From: a virus
Reading direction: 5' to 3' (one strand)
Virus record (IMG/VR): IMGVR_UViG_3300046787_000130
Span: 97,238 to 161,237 of that record
DNA length: 64,000 nt
Shown here: positions 23,669 to 31,945 of the stretch, piece after piece
Numbering within the stretch: position 1 is the stretch's first letter
How the letters are laid out: each line of letters opens with the position of its first letter
Notes under the pieces: model-generated
What the model was told of the DNA's origin: nothing
The model's database searches: none
What the model saw: the letters and a program-made list of their open reading frames with translations, nothing else
Translations under genes and position numbers: made by a program

Positions 23669-24527
23669 GAGAATTGTAATCCTTGGCGCTCGTGGTCAGA
23701 TTGGTAGTGAGATTACCAAACTAGTCCGCGAGGGATTACATCAATGGTGGGCGCTAAATGGGACAGCCATAGATTATAATGACCCAGACCGAATCCGTCG
23801 AATTATGGATGAGATTCAACCTGAAGTTATCATCAACTGCGCTGCATACACTAATGTTGCTGCGGCTGAAGAGGATGTTAATCATCGGTCAGTTAGTGCA
23901 ATGAACATTCAATTACCTAAGAATCTAACTGATGCTGCCGTCGAACACAACGCTGAAATTATTCATTTCTCTACAGACTATGTGTATGACGGTAAGAAGA
24001 ATGAGTATAGAGAAGACGACAGGGTCAAGCCATTAAATCATTATGGCTTGACCAAGAGCATTGGTGATAAGTTTGTACTTGAGTATCCTAAGTCTAAGGT
24101 GTTTCGAGTTCAAGCCGTTTACTCCAACCGCAACACCAATTTCTTCAAGAGCATTCAAGCCAAAGCCCTAGTCGATGAACCTGCTACTGTAGTCTCAGAC
24201 CAGTTTACAACTCCAACATCAGCAAACTGGATTGCCAAGCAGGTCTATCGTACTCTGTTCATGCCTCAATATGGTTTGTATCATCTATCTCCTAATGGCT
24301 TTTGTTCATTTGCGGACTTTGCTGAGTTGATTTATGCTACCAATTACCCAACAATTTACAGTAAGTCAACTCCTCCTATCAAGAGAATCCATTACAAAGA
24401 CCTAAACGCATCTGTAAATCGCCCTATGGTGACCATTTTAAACCATGAAAAGTTTGATAATGCGTTCTTTCCTATTACAGAAACATGGGAAGATGTGTAT
24501 AGAGAGTTTATTAAAATACCTAAATAA
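23661..24527 (+). CDS. rmlD: dTDP-4-dehydrorhamnose reductase
   Basis: A 288-aa SDR performing the final NAD(P)H reduction to dTDP-L-rhamnose. RIVILGARGQIGSEI binds the nucleotide, INCAAYTNVAAAEED and STDYVYDG are RmlD-type motifs, and NHYGLTKSIGDK holds the Tyr-x3-Lys pair. ATG 23661 overlaps the rmlC stop. The long upstream extension of the frame is the shadow of rmlC. Confidence 0.93.
   Translation: MNKRIVILGARGQIGSEITKLVREGLHQWWALNGTAIDYNDPDRIRRIMDEIQPEVIINCAAYTNVAAAEEDVNHRSVSAMNIQLPKNLTDAAVEHNAEIIHFSTDYVYDGKKNEYREDDRVKPLNHYGLTKSIGDKFVLEYPKSKVFRVQAVYSNRNTNFFKSIQAKALVDEPATVVSDQFTTPTSANWIAKQVYRTLFMPQYGLYHLSPNGFCSFADFAELIYATNYPTIYSKSTPPIKRIHYKDLNASVNRPMVTILNHEKFDNAFFPITETWEDVYREFIKIPK
24519..24526 (+). 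promoter_or_regulatory. T4-type late promoter variant CCTAAATA
   Basis: Overlaps the rmlD stop and lies 39 nt before ATG 24558, the same distance as the TATAAATA at 20561. CTAAATA is the variant I recall from marine T4-like phages. Confidence 0.5.
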
Positions 24528-24557
24528 TAGACTATCCCACAGAGTGGACGGGTTTAA

Positions 24558-25715
24558 ATGTTAAAGTTTACGCAGTTTATTACAGAGTCGCTTGAGACAG
24601 AAAAACTAACTCACCTAGAGCACGCAGAAGACCATCATATCAATGCTGGTAAGGCTGGCTTTAACCACGCAGTTAGAACTCTTGAAGCCGTACATAACAA
24701 ACTATCTGGCAAGAAGTCAGAAGCCGCTTTGACAACCAAGTATGATGGTTCCCCGTCCATAGTATTCGGACATCACCCAGAGAACGGAAAGTTCTTTGTA
24801 GCATCTAAGTCCGCATTCAATAAGAACCCTAAAATCAACTATACACCTAAAGACATTGACAAGAATCATGGTCATGCTCCTGGTCTAGTTGATAAGTTGA
24901 AGACTGCGCTCAAGCACCTACCCAAAGCAGCCCCTGGTCATGGCGTATATCAAGGCGACTTGATGTATACTAAGGGTGACGTAGAAGAACATGGCGGGTC
25001 ATACCATTTCAAGCCTAACACCATTACCTATTCCTCTAAGAAAGATTCTGATGAGGGCAAGAAGATTGGTAAGGCTAAGATTGGTGTTGTAGTTCATACC
25101 AAGTATGAAGGAAAGAACTTTGAAGATATGAAGGCAAAGTTTGCCCCTAAGTTGGGCGGATTTGCTGAACACAAAGATGTTCATATTATGGACCCTGAAA
25201 CAGACCACGAGAAGGTTCATTATACATCTGAGCAAAAAGATAAGTTTAATCATCATATCGAAAAGGCTAAGGCACTTGATGCTAAGCATGATTATGCTCA
25301 TCTAGAGGGTCATCAAGAGCATCTAAAGACCTATATCAACCAGACCGTCCGTACTGGTGATGCGCCTACTGTTGAAGGTCTAAAGGCTCATGTTACCGCA
25401 CTTCACACAAAGGCTGCTGAAAAATTAAAGACAGCAGCATCAAAAAGTAAGATTACCGATAAGATGAACAAGCATCTATCACATATTGATGCTAATGCTA
25501 AGGAGTTTAAGACAACCTTAGCAATTCATCACCACTTGCAAGCCGCCAAAGACCAACTGGTCAATGGATTATCATCTCACAGCACCTATGGTCATAGTAT
25601 CAAGGGTAAAGCGGCAAAACCAGAAGGATTTGTTGCCGTTATAGATAATAAGCCAACTAAGTTAGTTGACAGAGCAGAGTTCAGTAGAGAAAACTTTCTT
25701 GCGAGACCACGATGA
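24558..25715 (+). CDS. DUF6267-like protein with nucleotidyltransferase/ligase-like motifs and capsid-targeting-like N-terminus
   Basis: A 385-aa protein. The first ten residues (MLKFTQFITE) resemble the T4 capsid targeting sequence (MKTYQEFIAE) ending in an I-x-E prohead-protease site. Covalent-nucleotidyltransferase-like motifs follow: TTKYDGSPS (Lys61, motif I-like), GVYQGDLMYTKG (III-like), GKAKIGVVVHTKYEG (IV-like) and EGFVAVIDNKPTKLVDR (V-like) near the C-terminus. It is rich in Lys and His. Likely packaged in the head and ejected; an RNA/DNA ligase-type activity is inference. It overlaps the next gene by 4 nt. Confidence 0.7.
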   Translation: MLKFTQFITESLETEKLTHLEHAEDHHINAGKAGFNHAVRTLEAVHNKLSGKKSEAALTTKYDGSPSIVFGHHPENGKFFVASKSAFNKNPKINYTPKDIDKNHGHAPGLVDKLKTALKHLPKAAPGHGVYQGDLMYTKGDVEEHGGSYHFKPNTITYSSKKDSDEGKKIGKAKIGVVVHTKYEGKNFEDMKAKFAPKLGGFAEHKDVHIMDPETDHEKVHYTSEQKDKFNHHIEKAKALDAKHDYAHLEGHQEHLKTYINQTVRTGDAPTVEGLKAHVTALHTKAAEKLKTAASKSKITDKMNKHLSHIDANAKEFKTTLAIHHHLQAAKDQLVNGLSSHSTYGHSIKGKAAKPEGFVAVIDNKPTKLVDRAEFSRENFLARPR

Positions 25716-27595
25716 AACACGCAGTCTTTACATTTGGTAGATTTAATCCTCCAACAGAAGCAGGACACGGCAAACTAGTAAATGCCGTTAAGTCTCATGC
25801 AGAATCAGTTGGCGGTGACCACTTCATCTTCCCATCCCATTCTCAGGATGCAAAAAAGAATCCTTTGTCTCATGAAGACAAGGTTTCTGCTATGCACAAA
25901 GTCTTCCCTAAGACAAACATTGTTAGCCATCCTGAAGTAAAGACTGCTATTCATGCAATGAAGCATCTTGAAAAGAAAGGATACACCCACGCAACAATGG
26001 TTGTTGGCTCTGACCGTGTTCCTGAGTTTAAGTCTTTGCTTGGCAAGTACAATGGCAAAGAGTACAACTTTAAGAAGATTCATGTCAAGTCAGCTGGCAA
26101 TCGTGACCCTGACGCAGAAGGCGCTGAGGGCATGTCAGCATCCAAACTTCGCGGTTTGGTATCAGCAGGAAAGCGTGATGAATTCATTAGTCATTACTCT
26201 AACAAGAAAGTTGGCGCTGAAATTCACGACAAGGTAAAGAAAGCAATGAAAGAACAAACAACTGCACCAATTGGTATCTTTTTGTTTGGTGGTCCTGGCA
26301 GCGGCAAGGATTATGTCCTCAAGAATATCTTCTCACGTTTTGACTTAACTGAAGTACAAGCCGACCAGCTGCTACAAGGTTATGCTGGTATTCTACTAGA
26401 AGATAACGCAAATATTGTTATCAACTGCTCAGCAGAAAATTCTGAACAGATTGAGACTATCAAGTCTATGCTGGGAGGTTATGAGTTTGACCATGTATAC
26501 GTTTCTGTATCAAACAAGGTCAGCCGTGAGCGTAATCAAGCCCGACTAAACCCACTACGGGAAGATGTTCGTATTGGCAAGATGCTCAAAGCCGAAAGAC
26601 TTGCTAAGTCTATTCCAGAAACATTTACCTTTAACAACTCATTAAATTTATCAGAATCCAGTGAGATGGAAAAGGTATTTTTTGCGTCGCAGATTCAAAA
26701 ACTGCTAGAGCGTGTAGTAGGAATGGGATTAGAGTTACAACAAACTCCCAGTCCAAAAAACTTTGCTAAGATAAGACAAGCATTAGGAGAAAATAATGTT
26801 CAAGTTTCTAAAAAAGGTATGGCATTGGCTGATGGGAAAGAAGGAGACTGTGCCTGCAGTGGAGGTGCCTCCGGCAGCCCCTGTGATTGTGGAGGCTCCT
26901 GTGGTTGCGCCGAGTGTGCAGGAACCAGTAAAGCCGTCAAAGAAGAAGCCAGCACAGTCAAAGTCCTCAACAGTCTCAAAAGCAAAATCAAAGCCAAAAA
27001 AGGTGTAGGACCAACAAACTATGATGGTAGACTTGGAATCAACATTGGATTGATTTCAGCTCCTACCGTTGTAGGCTCACCTACATCTACTTATGAGTCT
27101 ATACAGTATCATCTCAAGAACAACATTTCCTTTACCAAGAACATTTATCGTCCTGGTTCAGAAAAGTTCTTTGAGATGATTGACCATGCCCGTCAGTTGT
27201 ATCTTGAAGGCAAGTATCAGCCTGAAGATGAGTATGAACTTGAAGTCCTAGAAAGCAACATTGGCGAAATAGCCATGTATGAGGGCAAGCAAGTTGTACT
27301 TGATTTTCCTTTTGAAGTACTTGCTGAAGAGGGTTCTGACCCAACTAAGGGTCATGGAATTGGCAAGCCATTCCGTAAAGGTGGTGGCGGTGCAGTCTAT
27401 GTCAAGAGCGGTGATGGCGTCAAACTAGTTAACTTTAGTCAGTCAGGCATGACCAAGAAGTATAATGACCCAGGTCGTTTGAAGAGTTTTATGGCAAGAC
27501 ATCACTGCTTGACCAATAAGGACAAAACATCTGCGTCTTACTGGGCTTGCCGTTGGCCAAGATACTTCAGTTCAGGCGGTCAACAGTGGTGGTAA
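25712..27595 (+). CDS. NadM-like nucleotidyltransferase + P-loop kinase, with C-terminal phage domain
   Basis: A 627-aa multidomain protein. Residues 1-180: cytidylyltransferase-like domain with FTFGRFNPPTEAGHGKLVNA (HxGH-type), MVVGSDRVPEF and EGMSASKLR. Residues about 185-330: P-loop domain, GIFLFGGPGSGKDYVLKNIF. Residues about 385-415 are cysteine-rich (GDCACSGGAS, CDCGGSCGCAEC), where a second frame is also open. Residues about 540-627 carry HGIGKPFRKGGGGAVYV, DPGRLKSFMARHHC and YWACRWPRYF, a tail I recall from other tailed phages. NAD or nucleotide metabolism is likely for the N-terminus. The fusion might also contain a separate gene (26796-27008). Confidence 0.75.
   Translation: MKHAVFTFGRFNPPTEAGHGKLVNAVKSHAESVGGDHFIFPSHSQDAKKNPLSHEDKVSAMHKVFPKTNIVSHPEVKTAIHAMKHLEKKGYTHATMVVGSDRVPEFKSLLGKYNGKEYNFKKIHVKSAGNRDPDAEGAEGMSASKLRGLVSAGKRDEFISHYSNKKVGAEIHDKVKKAMKEQTTAPIGIFLFGGPGSGKDYVLKNIFSRFDLTEVQADQLLQGYAGILLEDNANIVINCSAENSEQIETIKSMLGGYEFDHVYVSVSNKVSRERNQARLNPLREDVRIGKMLKAERLAKSIPETFTFNNSLNLSESSEMEKVFFASQIQKLLERVVGMGLELQQTPSPKNFAKIRQALGENNVQVSKKGMALADGKEGDCACSGGASGSPCDCGGSCGCAECAGTSKAVKEEASTVKVLNSLKSKIKAKKGVGPTNYDGRLGINIGLISAPTVVGSPTSTYESIQYHLKNNISFTKNIYRPGSEKFFEMIDHARQLYLEGKYQPEDEYELEVLESNIGEIAMYEGKQVVLDFPFEVLAEEGSDPTKGHGIGKPFRKGGGGAVYVKSGDGVKLVNFSQSGMTKKYNDPGRLKSFMARHHCLTNKDKTSASYWACRWPRYFSSGGQQWW
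26796..27008 (+). CDS. Possible overlapping gene inside the nucleotidyltransferase ORF
   Basis: A 70-residue frame with an ideal TTAGGAGAAAATA before its ATG. The product starts MFKFLKKVWHWLMGKKETVP (amphipathic, membrane-associating) and continues as a Pro/Val/Lys-rich chain (PPAAPVIVEAPVVAPSVQEP) ending in basic repeats. The composition looks like genuine phage small proteins, while the host frame here is an odd cysteine-rich stretch. Either both frames are used or the long ORF is a fusion around it. Confidence 0.5.
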   Translation: MFKFLKKVWHWLMGKKETVPAVEVPPAAPVIVEAPVVAPSVQEPVKPSKKKPAQSKSSTVSKAKSKPKKV

Positions 27596-27598
27596 AAG

Positions 27599-27865
27599 GT
27601 GAAACCATACAGTGAAAAATTCCTAAATAATGGTATCATTGTACGGACATTTTCCAAGGATGTATTATCTGAAGAATTAGTTTGGCACAGAGATAGAAAT
27701 AATCGCGATGTTACTGTGATATCAGGAGAAGGTTGGCTTCTACAATTAGATGACAACCTCCCTACTGAATTAAAAGAGGGATGCACATATCATATTCCGG
27801 CATATGTGTATCATAGAATAAAGCGCGGGAATACAGATTTGACAGTACAAATCAGAGAGACGTAA
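27599..27865 (+). CDS. Small cupin-like phage protein, GTG start
   Basis: An 88-residue single-domain protein, GTG start at 27599, three bases after the previous stop. The stretch SEELVWHRDRNNRDVTVISG, then EGWLLQLDD and YHIPAYVYHRIKRG, resembles a small conserved cupin protein I recall from cyanophages. Two histidines could bind a metal. Function unknown. Confidence 0.7.
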   Translation: MKPYSEKFLNNGIIVRTFSKDVLSEELVWHRDRNNRDVTVISGEGWLLQLDDNLPTELKEGCTYHIPAYVYHRIKRGNTDLTVQIRET

Positions 27866-27866
27866 C

Positions 27867-30377
27867 ATGGCATCAGCATCGGTACTACAGGCTTGGGAAA
27901 GAGCATTTAAGAGTGGCTCTAAATCCCTACAGCAAAAACTCAGAGCAGCCCATGGCAACAAGCCTGAGTTTAAGAAGTTTTTAAAAGACCAAGGTCTTGA
28001 AACTGAAACTAGCGTAAAGCAAGTATCCAAGTCACAAGTTGACAAGGTCAAGCAGAAAGCCCGTGAAAAACTAGCCGCAAAAGCCTATGGTGCTACCAAG
28101 GGAACCCGTATGGGTGCTGCTGATGGTTCAGGTGAAACGCTCCGTGACACCATTGCACCACTTTCTCCCGAGCAACATGCTGCTGTTAAGACCGCAGAAA
28201 GAACTGCGAAAGCCGCTGCTAAACCAGCCGCCAAACCTAAGAAAGAAAAGAAGCCAAAGGCTCCAAAACCAGAAGAATCTCGCCTAGACATGATTAAGCG
28301 TCTAGCATCAAGAAAGAAGATTAACAATCCTCCTGTATCTGCTAAGCAGTTACGCACTATTGCGGCTGTTGGCGGTCAAGAACATGACCATGGCGGATTT
28401 GATGACCTATCTGGAACAGGTTATGAGAATATGGGTGGTCGTTACAGCATGGATGAATCGCACAAAGTTGGCGATTTAGTAAGTTACTTCCATCAAGGAT
28501 TAGGCGACCATCTCTACGGTAGAGTACAGACAGTTGCTGATGACCATATTACTATGAAGAGCGGAGGAAAAACTTGGAAAGTGCCAATGCAGTTAGTCCA
28601 TAAGGCTGATGAAAAGAAGGTTCCCAAGTACCGTTATGATGAGCAAGTTGAGCGGGTTGCTGAGAACATTATTGACAGATTTGTTGCTAACAAGATTGCT
28701 TCATATCACAGTGATAAGGTCAAAGGTTCTGTAGAGCAGTCCGATGCAGCCCGTGAAGCCGTCACTAAGAAAATGGAGCCAATCAAGAGAAAGATTGAGC
28801 GCATCAAGGCTAGAGCATCATACAAAGATAAGTCTCACGCAAGACATGATGAAACCAAACTAGACCTCAAGCATGCTAATGATGAACACGCAGCACTCAA
28901 AGCAGAGCGCGCAAAGCACTATGATGCCTTTAAAAATGCATCAGCAGAAAGAGATTCCAATATTGCCTCAGACATGAAGACCTATGACAAGTATGGTCTT
29001 GTTGGTCTAGGTCTAAAACGTCTAAAGCAAAACATTCAGAAGGAAGAGACAATGAACGAAGGTATCCTAAGCAAACTTCTAGGCAAGAAGAAAGAATTAG
29101 CCAAGCCAGCCCCAAAGAAGACTGGATACCAAGGTCTTCCTGCTGAGTGGAGCCAAGAGAAGCGCAGCAATGAATATGACGCCAACAAGTACATGGCTAA
29201 ACTCAAGAATGAAGAATACAAAGAGCCTTTTGAAGGCGGTAAGACTCCTTCTAAGAACAAGGGTATTGTAGTAGGCAAGAGCCGTCCTGAAGGAATGTCT
29301 CGCGTTGCTCACCTAGCCCGTCTAGCCCTAAAGAAGAAGGCTATGAAGGAAGGTTACATGAAGGCAAACATGCCTGAAATGGATGATGATAATGGCAAAT
29401 CAGATATGGCAAAATATGAGCGTCAGTCGAAGAAGAAAGGCGTTCGTGCATATGACAAGAATGGCAAACTAGTTGGCAACTATCGTAGCATGGAAGATGC
29501 TAAGAAGTTTAAGCCTGGTCATACATACAAAGAAGAAGTCGAGCAACTAGACGAAATTGGAGATACTCAAAAAGGAAAAGATGCTCTCGCTTCTTACATC
29601 GGAAAAGCCGCTAAAGCACTCCGTAAACCAAATATGGATATCGCTTACGAAAAAGGTGGCGTCGATAATATGATGAAAAATATTAGAAAGGTCAACAACA
29701 GAGAGACAGGAATTGCCGTAGCAGCAAAGAAACTTGCAAAAGAAGAAGTTACGCCAACACCAGTCCACAAGTTAAATCCTGGTTTGCAAGCAAAAATTGA
29801 TGCTGCTAGCAAGAAGCAGAAGCCTCGTCAAGCAGGAACACCTTCTATTGATAAAATCAAACTTATCACTAGAGAAGAAGTTGAACAGGTTGATGAAGTA
29901 AATTCACGTCACAGTTTTGATGCGGCACAGGCTAGACTAACGCCAAGAGCAAAGAACGTTAAGCAAGCCCTAAGCACCAAAAAGCGTGATGTTGCAGCAA
30001 CCAACAAGTATGGCAGAGTTATTGGCAAAATTGCTGGTATGAAGCCAAAGGAAGTTGTTGCCAATCTTAAGGATATGGGCGAAGAAACTGAACAGGTTGC
30101 TGAAGTACTAAAGCCATCTATGGGCGCATCAGCGTACATTAGCGATTTTGTTCGTTCAAAGAATGCTAAGTTTGCCGGTAAGTCTAAAGCCGAACGTACC
30201 AAGATGGCTCTTGGTGCATACTATGGCGATAAGAAGGGCATGAAAGAAGGTCTAGACCCAGTTGGTCAAGAAGATGCAGATGTAAATAACGACGGCAAGC
30301 ATGGTCATTCAACTGACAAGTACTTGCTAAAGCGTCGTGCTGCAATCTCTAAGGCTATGGCTAAGAAAGGCAAATAA
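27867..30377 (+). CDS. Large internal-head polyprotein with repeated protease-site motifs
   Basis: An 836-aa Lys/Ala/Glu-rich, low-complexity protein. Acidic modules recur: KEETMNEGILSKLLG (about 392), KEEVEQLDEIG (about 555), REEVEQVDEV (about 669) and EETEQVAEV (about 738). Several fit the (L/I/V)xE cleavage pattern of T4-type prohead proteases. Between them lie small basic segments. An EF-hand/dockerin-like DADVNNDGKHGHSTDKYL sits near residue 800. Likely a scaffold or internal-head protein cut during maturation and packaged with DNA. Confidence 0.72.
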   Translation: MASASVLQAWERAFKSGSKSLQQKLRAAHGNKPEFKKFLKDQGLETETSVKQVSKSQVDKVKQKAREKLAAKAYGATKGTRMGAADGSGETLRDTIAPLSPEQHAAVKTAERTAKAAAKPAAKPKKEKKPKAPKPEESRLDMIKRLASRKKINNPPVSAKQLRTIAAVGGQEHDHGGFDDLSGTGYENMGGRYSMDESHKVGDLVSYFHQGLGDHLYGRVQTVADDHITMKSGGKTWKVPMQLVHKADEKKVPKYRYDEQVERVAENIIDRFVANKIASYHSDKVKGSVEQSDAAREAVTKKMEPIKRKIERIKARASYKDKSHARHDETKLDLKHANDEHAALKAERAKHYDAFKNASAERDSNIASDMKTYDKYGLVGLGLKRLKQNIQKEETMNEGILSKLLGKKKELAKPAPKKTGYQGLPAEWSQEKRSNEYDANKYMAKLKNEEYKEPFEGGKTPSKNKGIVVGKSRPEGMSRVAHLARLALKKKAMKEGYMKANMPEMDDDNGKSDMAKYERQSKKKGVRAYDKNGKLVGNYRSMEDAKKFKPGHTYKEEVEQLDEIGDTQKGKDALASYIGKAAKALRKPNMDIAYEKGGVDNMMKNIRKVNNRETGIAVAAKKLAKEEVTPTPVHKLNPGLQAKIDAASKKQKPRQAGTPSIDKIKLITREEVEQVDEVNSRHSFDAAQARLTPRAKNVKQALSTKKRDVAATNKYGRVIGKIAGMKPKEVVANLKDMGEETEQVAEVLKPSMGASAYISDFVRSKNAKFAGKSKAERTKMALGAYYGDKKGMKEGLDPVGQEDADVNNDGKHGHSTDKYLLKRRAAISKAMAKKGK

Positions 30378-30379
30378 GT

Positions 30380-30544
30380 ATGGATAAGGAACCTAAGAAA
30401 ACTAAGTTCCGCCAGTTGCGCAAGAAGGTTCAAGCAAACAAAACTGTTAACCTTGAACCTTCTTTGTCAACAATGAAGTCTATGCCAACTACAGCGGCTT
30501 ATGATACAACAAACCCAGGAAACGAAAATGTTAAAGTTCAGTGA
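30380..30544 (+). CDS. Small basic protein (54 aa)
   Basis: ATG 30380 lies two bases after the polyprotein stop; the frame ends inside the next gene. The product begins MDKEPKKTKFRQLRKKVQAN and ends with a polar Thr/Asn-rich tail. It is too short to classify. Charge and position suggest another small virion-internal peptide. Confidence 0.5.
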   Translation: MDKEPKKTKFRQLRKKVQANKTVNLEPSLSTMKSMPTTAAYDTTNPGNENVKVQ

Positions 30545-30983
30545 GTACTTTGCCGAGCAAGATGGCACTCTAGACATTGACACCAAGCAACTTGAAGGTC
30601 AATTAGACTTTTTAAATGCTGACTTAGACAAATTAACAGAGAAGCCATTCCAAAACAGTGCAGTCTTTATGAATGCAATTCGCGGAACACTAGAGCGTTA
30701 CAGCCTATTGATTCCTCCAATGGGATACGCATCTCTGTCTACTGATGCAGAACTAGTTTTCAAACTAGGTGAAAGCAGCAGATTCTTATACATCGTACAT
30801 GACGTAAATGAGTTTGGGTTTACTGAAGGTTATGCGCAAGTTGTAACTGAAGATGAACTTCAAGACTTGTACAAACTTGATAGCGAAGATTGGATGGAAA
30901 ACAAGCCATATGTTCCTAACAAGACTCCATATGCCGGAAGAGGCGATGCTGACGATTCCGGAGACAATTCTGATTACACATAA
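30528..30983 (+). CDS. Unknown protein with capsid-targeting-like N-terminus
   Basis: A 151-residue protein beginning MLKFSEYFAE, similar to the start of the gene at 24558 and to the T4 capsid targeting consensus. AGGAAACGAAA precedes ATG 30528. The body is acidic with a folded central part (IRGTLERYSLLIPPMGYASL) and an Asp-rich tail. Function unknown; probably virion-associated. Confidence 0.6.
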   Translation: MLKFSEYFAEQDGTLDIDTKQLEGQLDFLNADLDKLTEKPFQNSAVFMNAIRGTLERYSLLIPPMGYASLSTDAELVFKLGESSRFLYIVHDVNEFGFTEGYAQVVTEDELQDLYKLDSEDWMENKPYVPNKTPYAGRGDADDSGDNSDYT

Positions 30984-31369
30984 TGTTTGAAAACCTAACT
31001 GATGACAATATTCTACTTTATGCTGTGAAGTGCTATGACAAGCCCAACTGCATTATTAGTGAGTTTGATGAAGATTTTAAAAGAGTCCGATACATCAAGC
31101 GATTGCTAAAAAAGTATAGAGAAACAGGTGAACTGAAGGAGCGATTGGTACTTAATCATATCATTCTCCTTCAGAATGTTTTTGGTATTGTGCCAAGCAC
31201 TAGAATTCTGTTTGCAAAGGTTAGTGATAAAGACTATGGTACATTAAAACCTTTTCTGATTTACACATCTGCTATGCCGGATGTGGTCAGGGGAGTGAAT
31301 GGGAGAGATGTACTCTCTAGTGATATTCCGATGGACTGGAGTATCGTAGAGATTCTAAGGAAACTATAA
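30983..31369 (+). CDS. Conserved T4-like phage protein (DUF7207-like)
   Basis: A 128-residue protein. DDNILLYAVKCYDKPNC, the FKRVRYIKRLLKKY helix, the ELKERLVLNHIILLQNVFG core and the ending LKPFLIYTS resemble a conserved protein found in many marine T4-like phages. ATG 30983 overlaps the preceding stop. No molecular function is known to me. Confidence 0.7.
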   Translation: MFENLTDDNILLYAVKCYDKPNCIISEFDEDFKRVRYIKRLLKKYRETGELKERLVLNHIILLQNVFGIVPSTRILFAKVSDKDYGTLKPFLIYTSAMPDVVRGVNGRDVLSSDIPMDWSIVEILRKL

Positions 31370-31423
31370 CTTAAACCCAGACATACTGGATTATACCATA
31401 AAACTGGAAAAGAGTCAACTAAA

Positions 31424-31945
31424 ATGCCCAAGAAATTTAAGACTATTAGAGAAGAGGCTGCTGGAGCAGTTCCCGTGATGGGGGTAAGCAATGTTGGCGG
31501 TCCAGTAACAGATAACAATCCTCCTGGTCCAAGTAAACTTGTAAAGGCACTTCTACGCCGCAAACGTCCTCTAAAAGAGGATGTATCAAATCATATTGAT
31601 GAGTTCAAGTCATATGCTGCGCAAGAACTAGGTTTACAGAATGTACCAAACATCAATCTAATTGATGATAGAAAAGCCGCACTAGACAATACAAGTTTTG
31701 GCAGTTATTCTCCTAGTAACAAGGACATTAACGTAAATGTTGCAGGTCGTCATGTCGCTGATGTGTTAAGAACATTAGCGCATGAATTGGTTCACCACAA
31801 GCAAAATGAAGATGGCAGACTTACCCATAATGCGGGTGAGACTGGTAGCGATTTTGAAAATGAGGCGAATAGCAAGGCTGGTGTTTTAATGCGCAACTAT
31901 GGCAAGAGAAACCCAGGCATCTACGAAGACTATGAAAACACTTGA
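31424..31945 (+). CDS. Virion-associated zinc metalloprotease-like protein
   Basis: A 173-residue protein with HExxH metalloprotease signature TLAHELVHHKQNEDG at about 127-141, and GSDFENEANSKAGVLM downstream supplying a likely third ligand (Glu). The N-terminal 50 residues are low complexity (GAVPVMGVSNVGGPVTDNNP) and include LKED, a possible L-x-E prohead-protease site, suggesting a packaged, processed proenzyme. A 54-nt gap precedes it without a clear promoter. Confidence 0.72.
   Translation: MPKKFKTIREEAAGAVPVMGVSNVGGPVTDNNPPGPSKLVKALLRRKRPLKEDVSNHIDEFKSYAAQELGLQNVPNINLIDDRKAALDNTSFGSYSPSNKDINVNVAGRHVADVLRTLAHELVHHKQNEDGRLTHNAGETGSDFENEANSKAGVLMRNYGKRNPGIYEDYENT

Noticed and set aside
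27622-27629. Late-promoter-like CCTAAATA inside the small cupin gene
   Set aside because: No start codon lies near the 39-nt distance seen at the other candidates.
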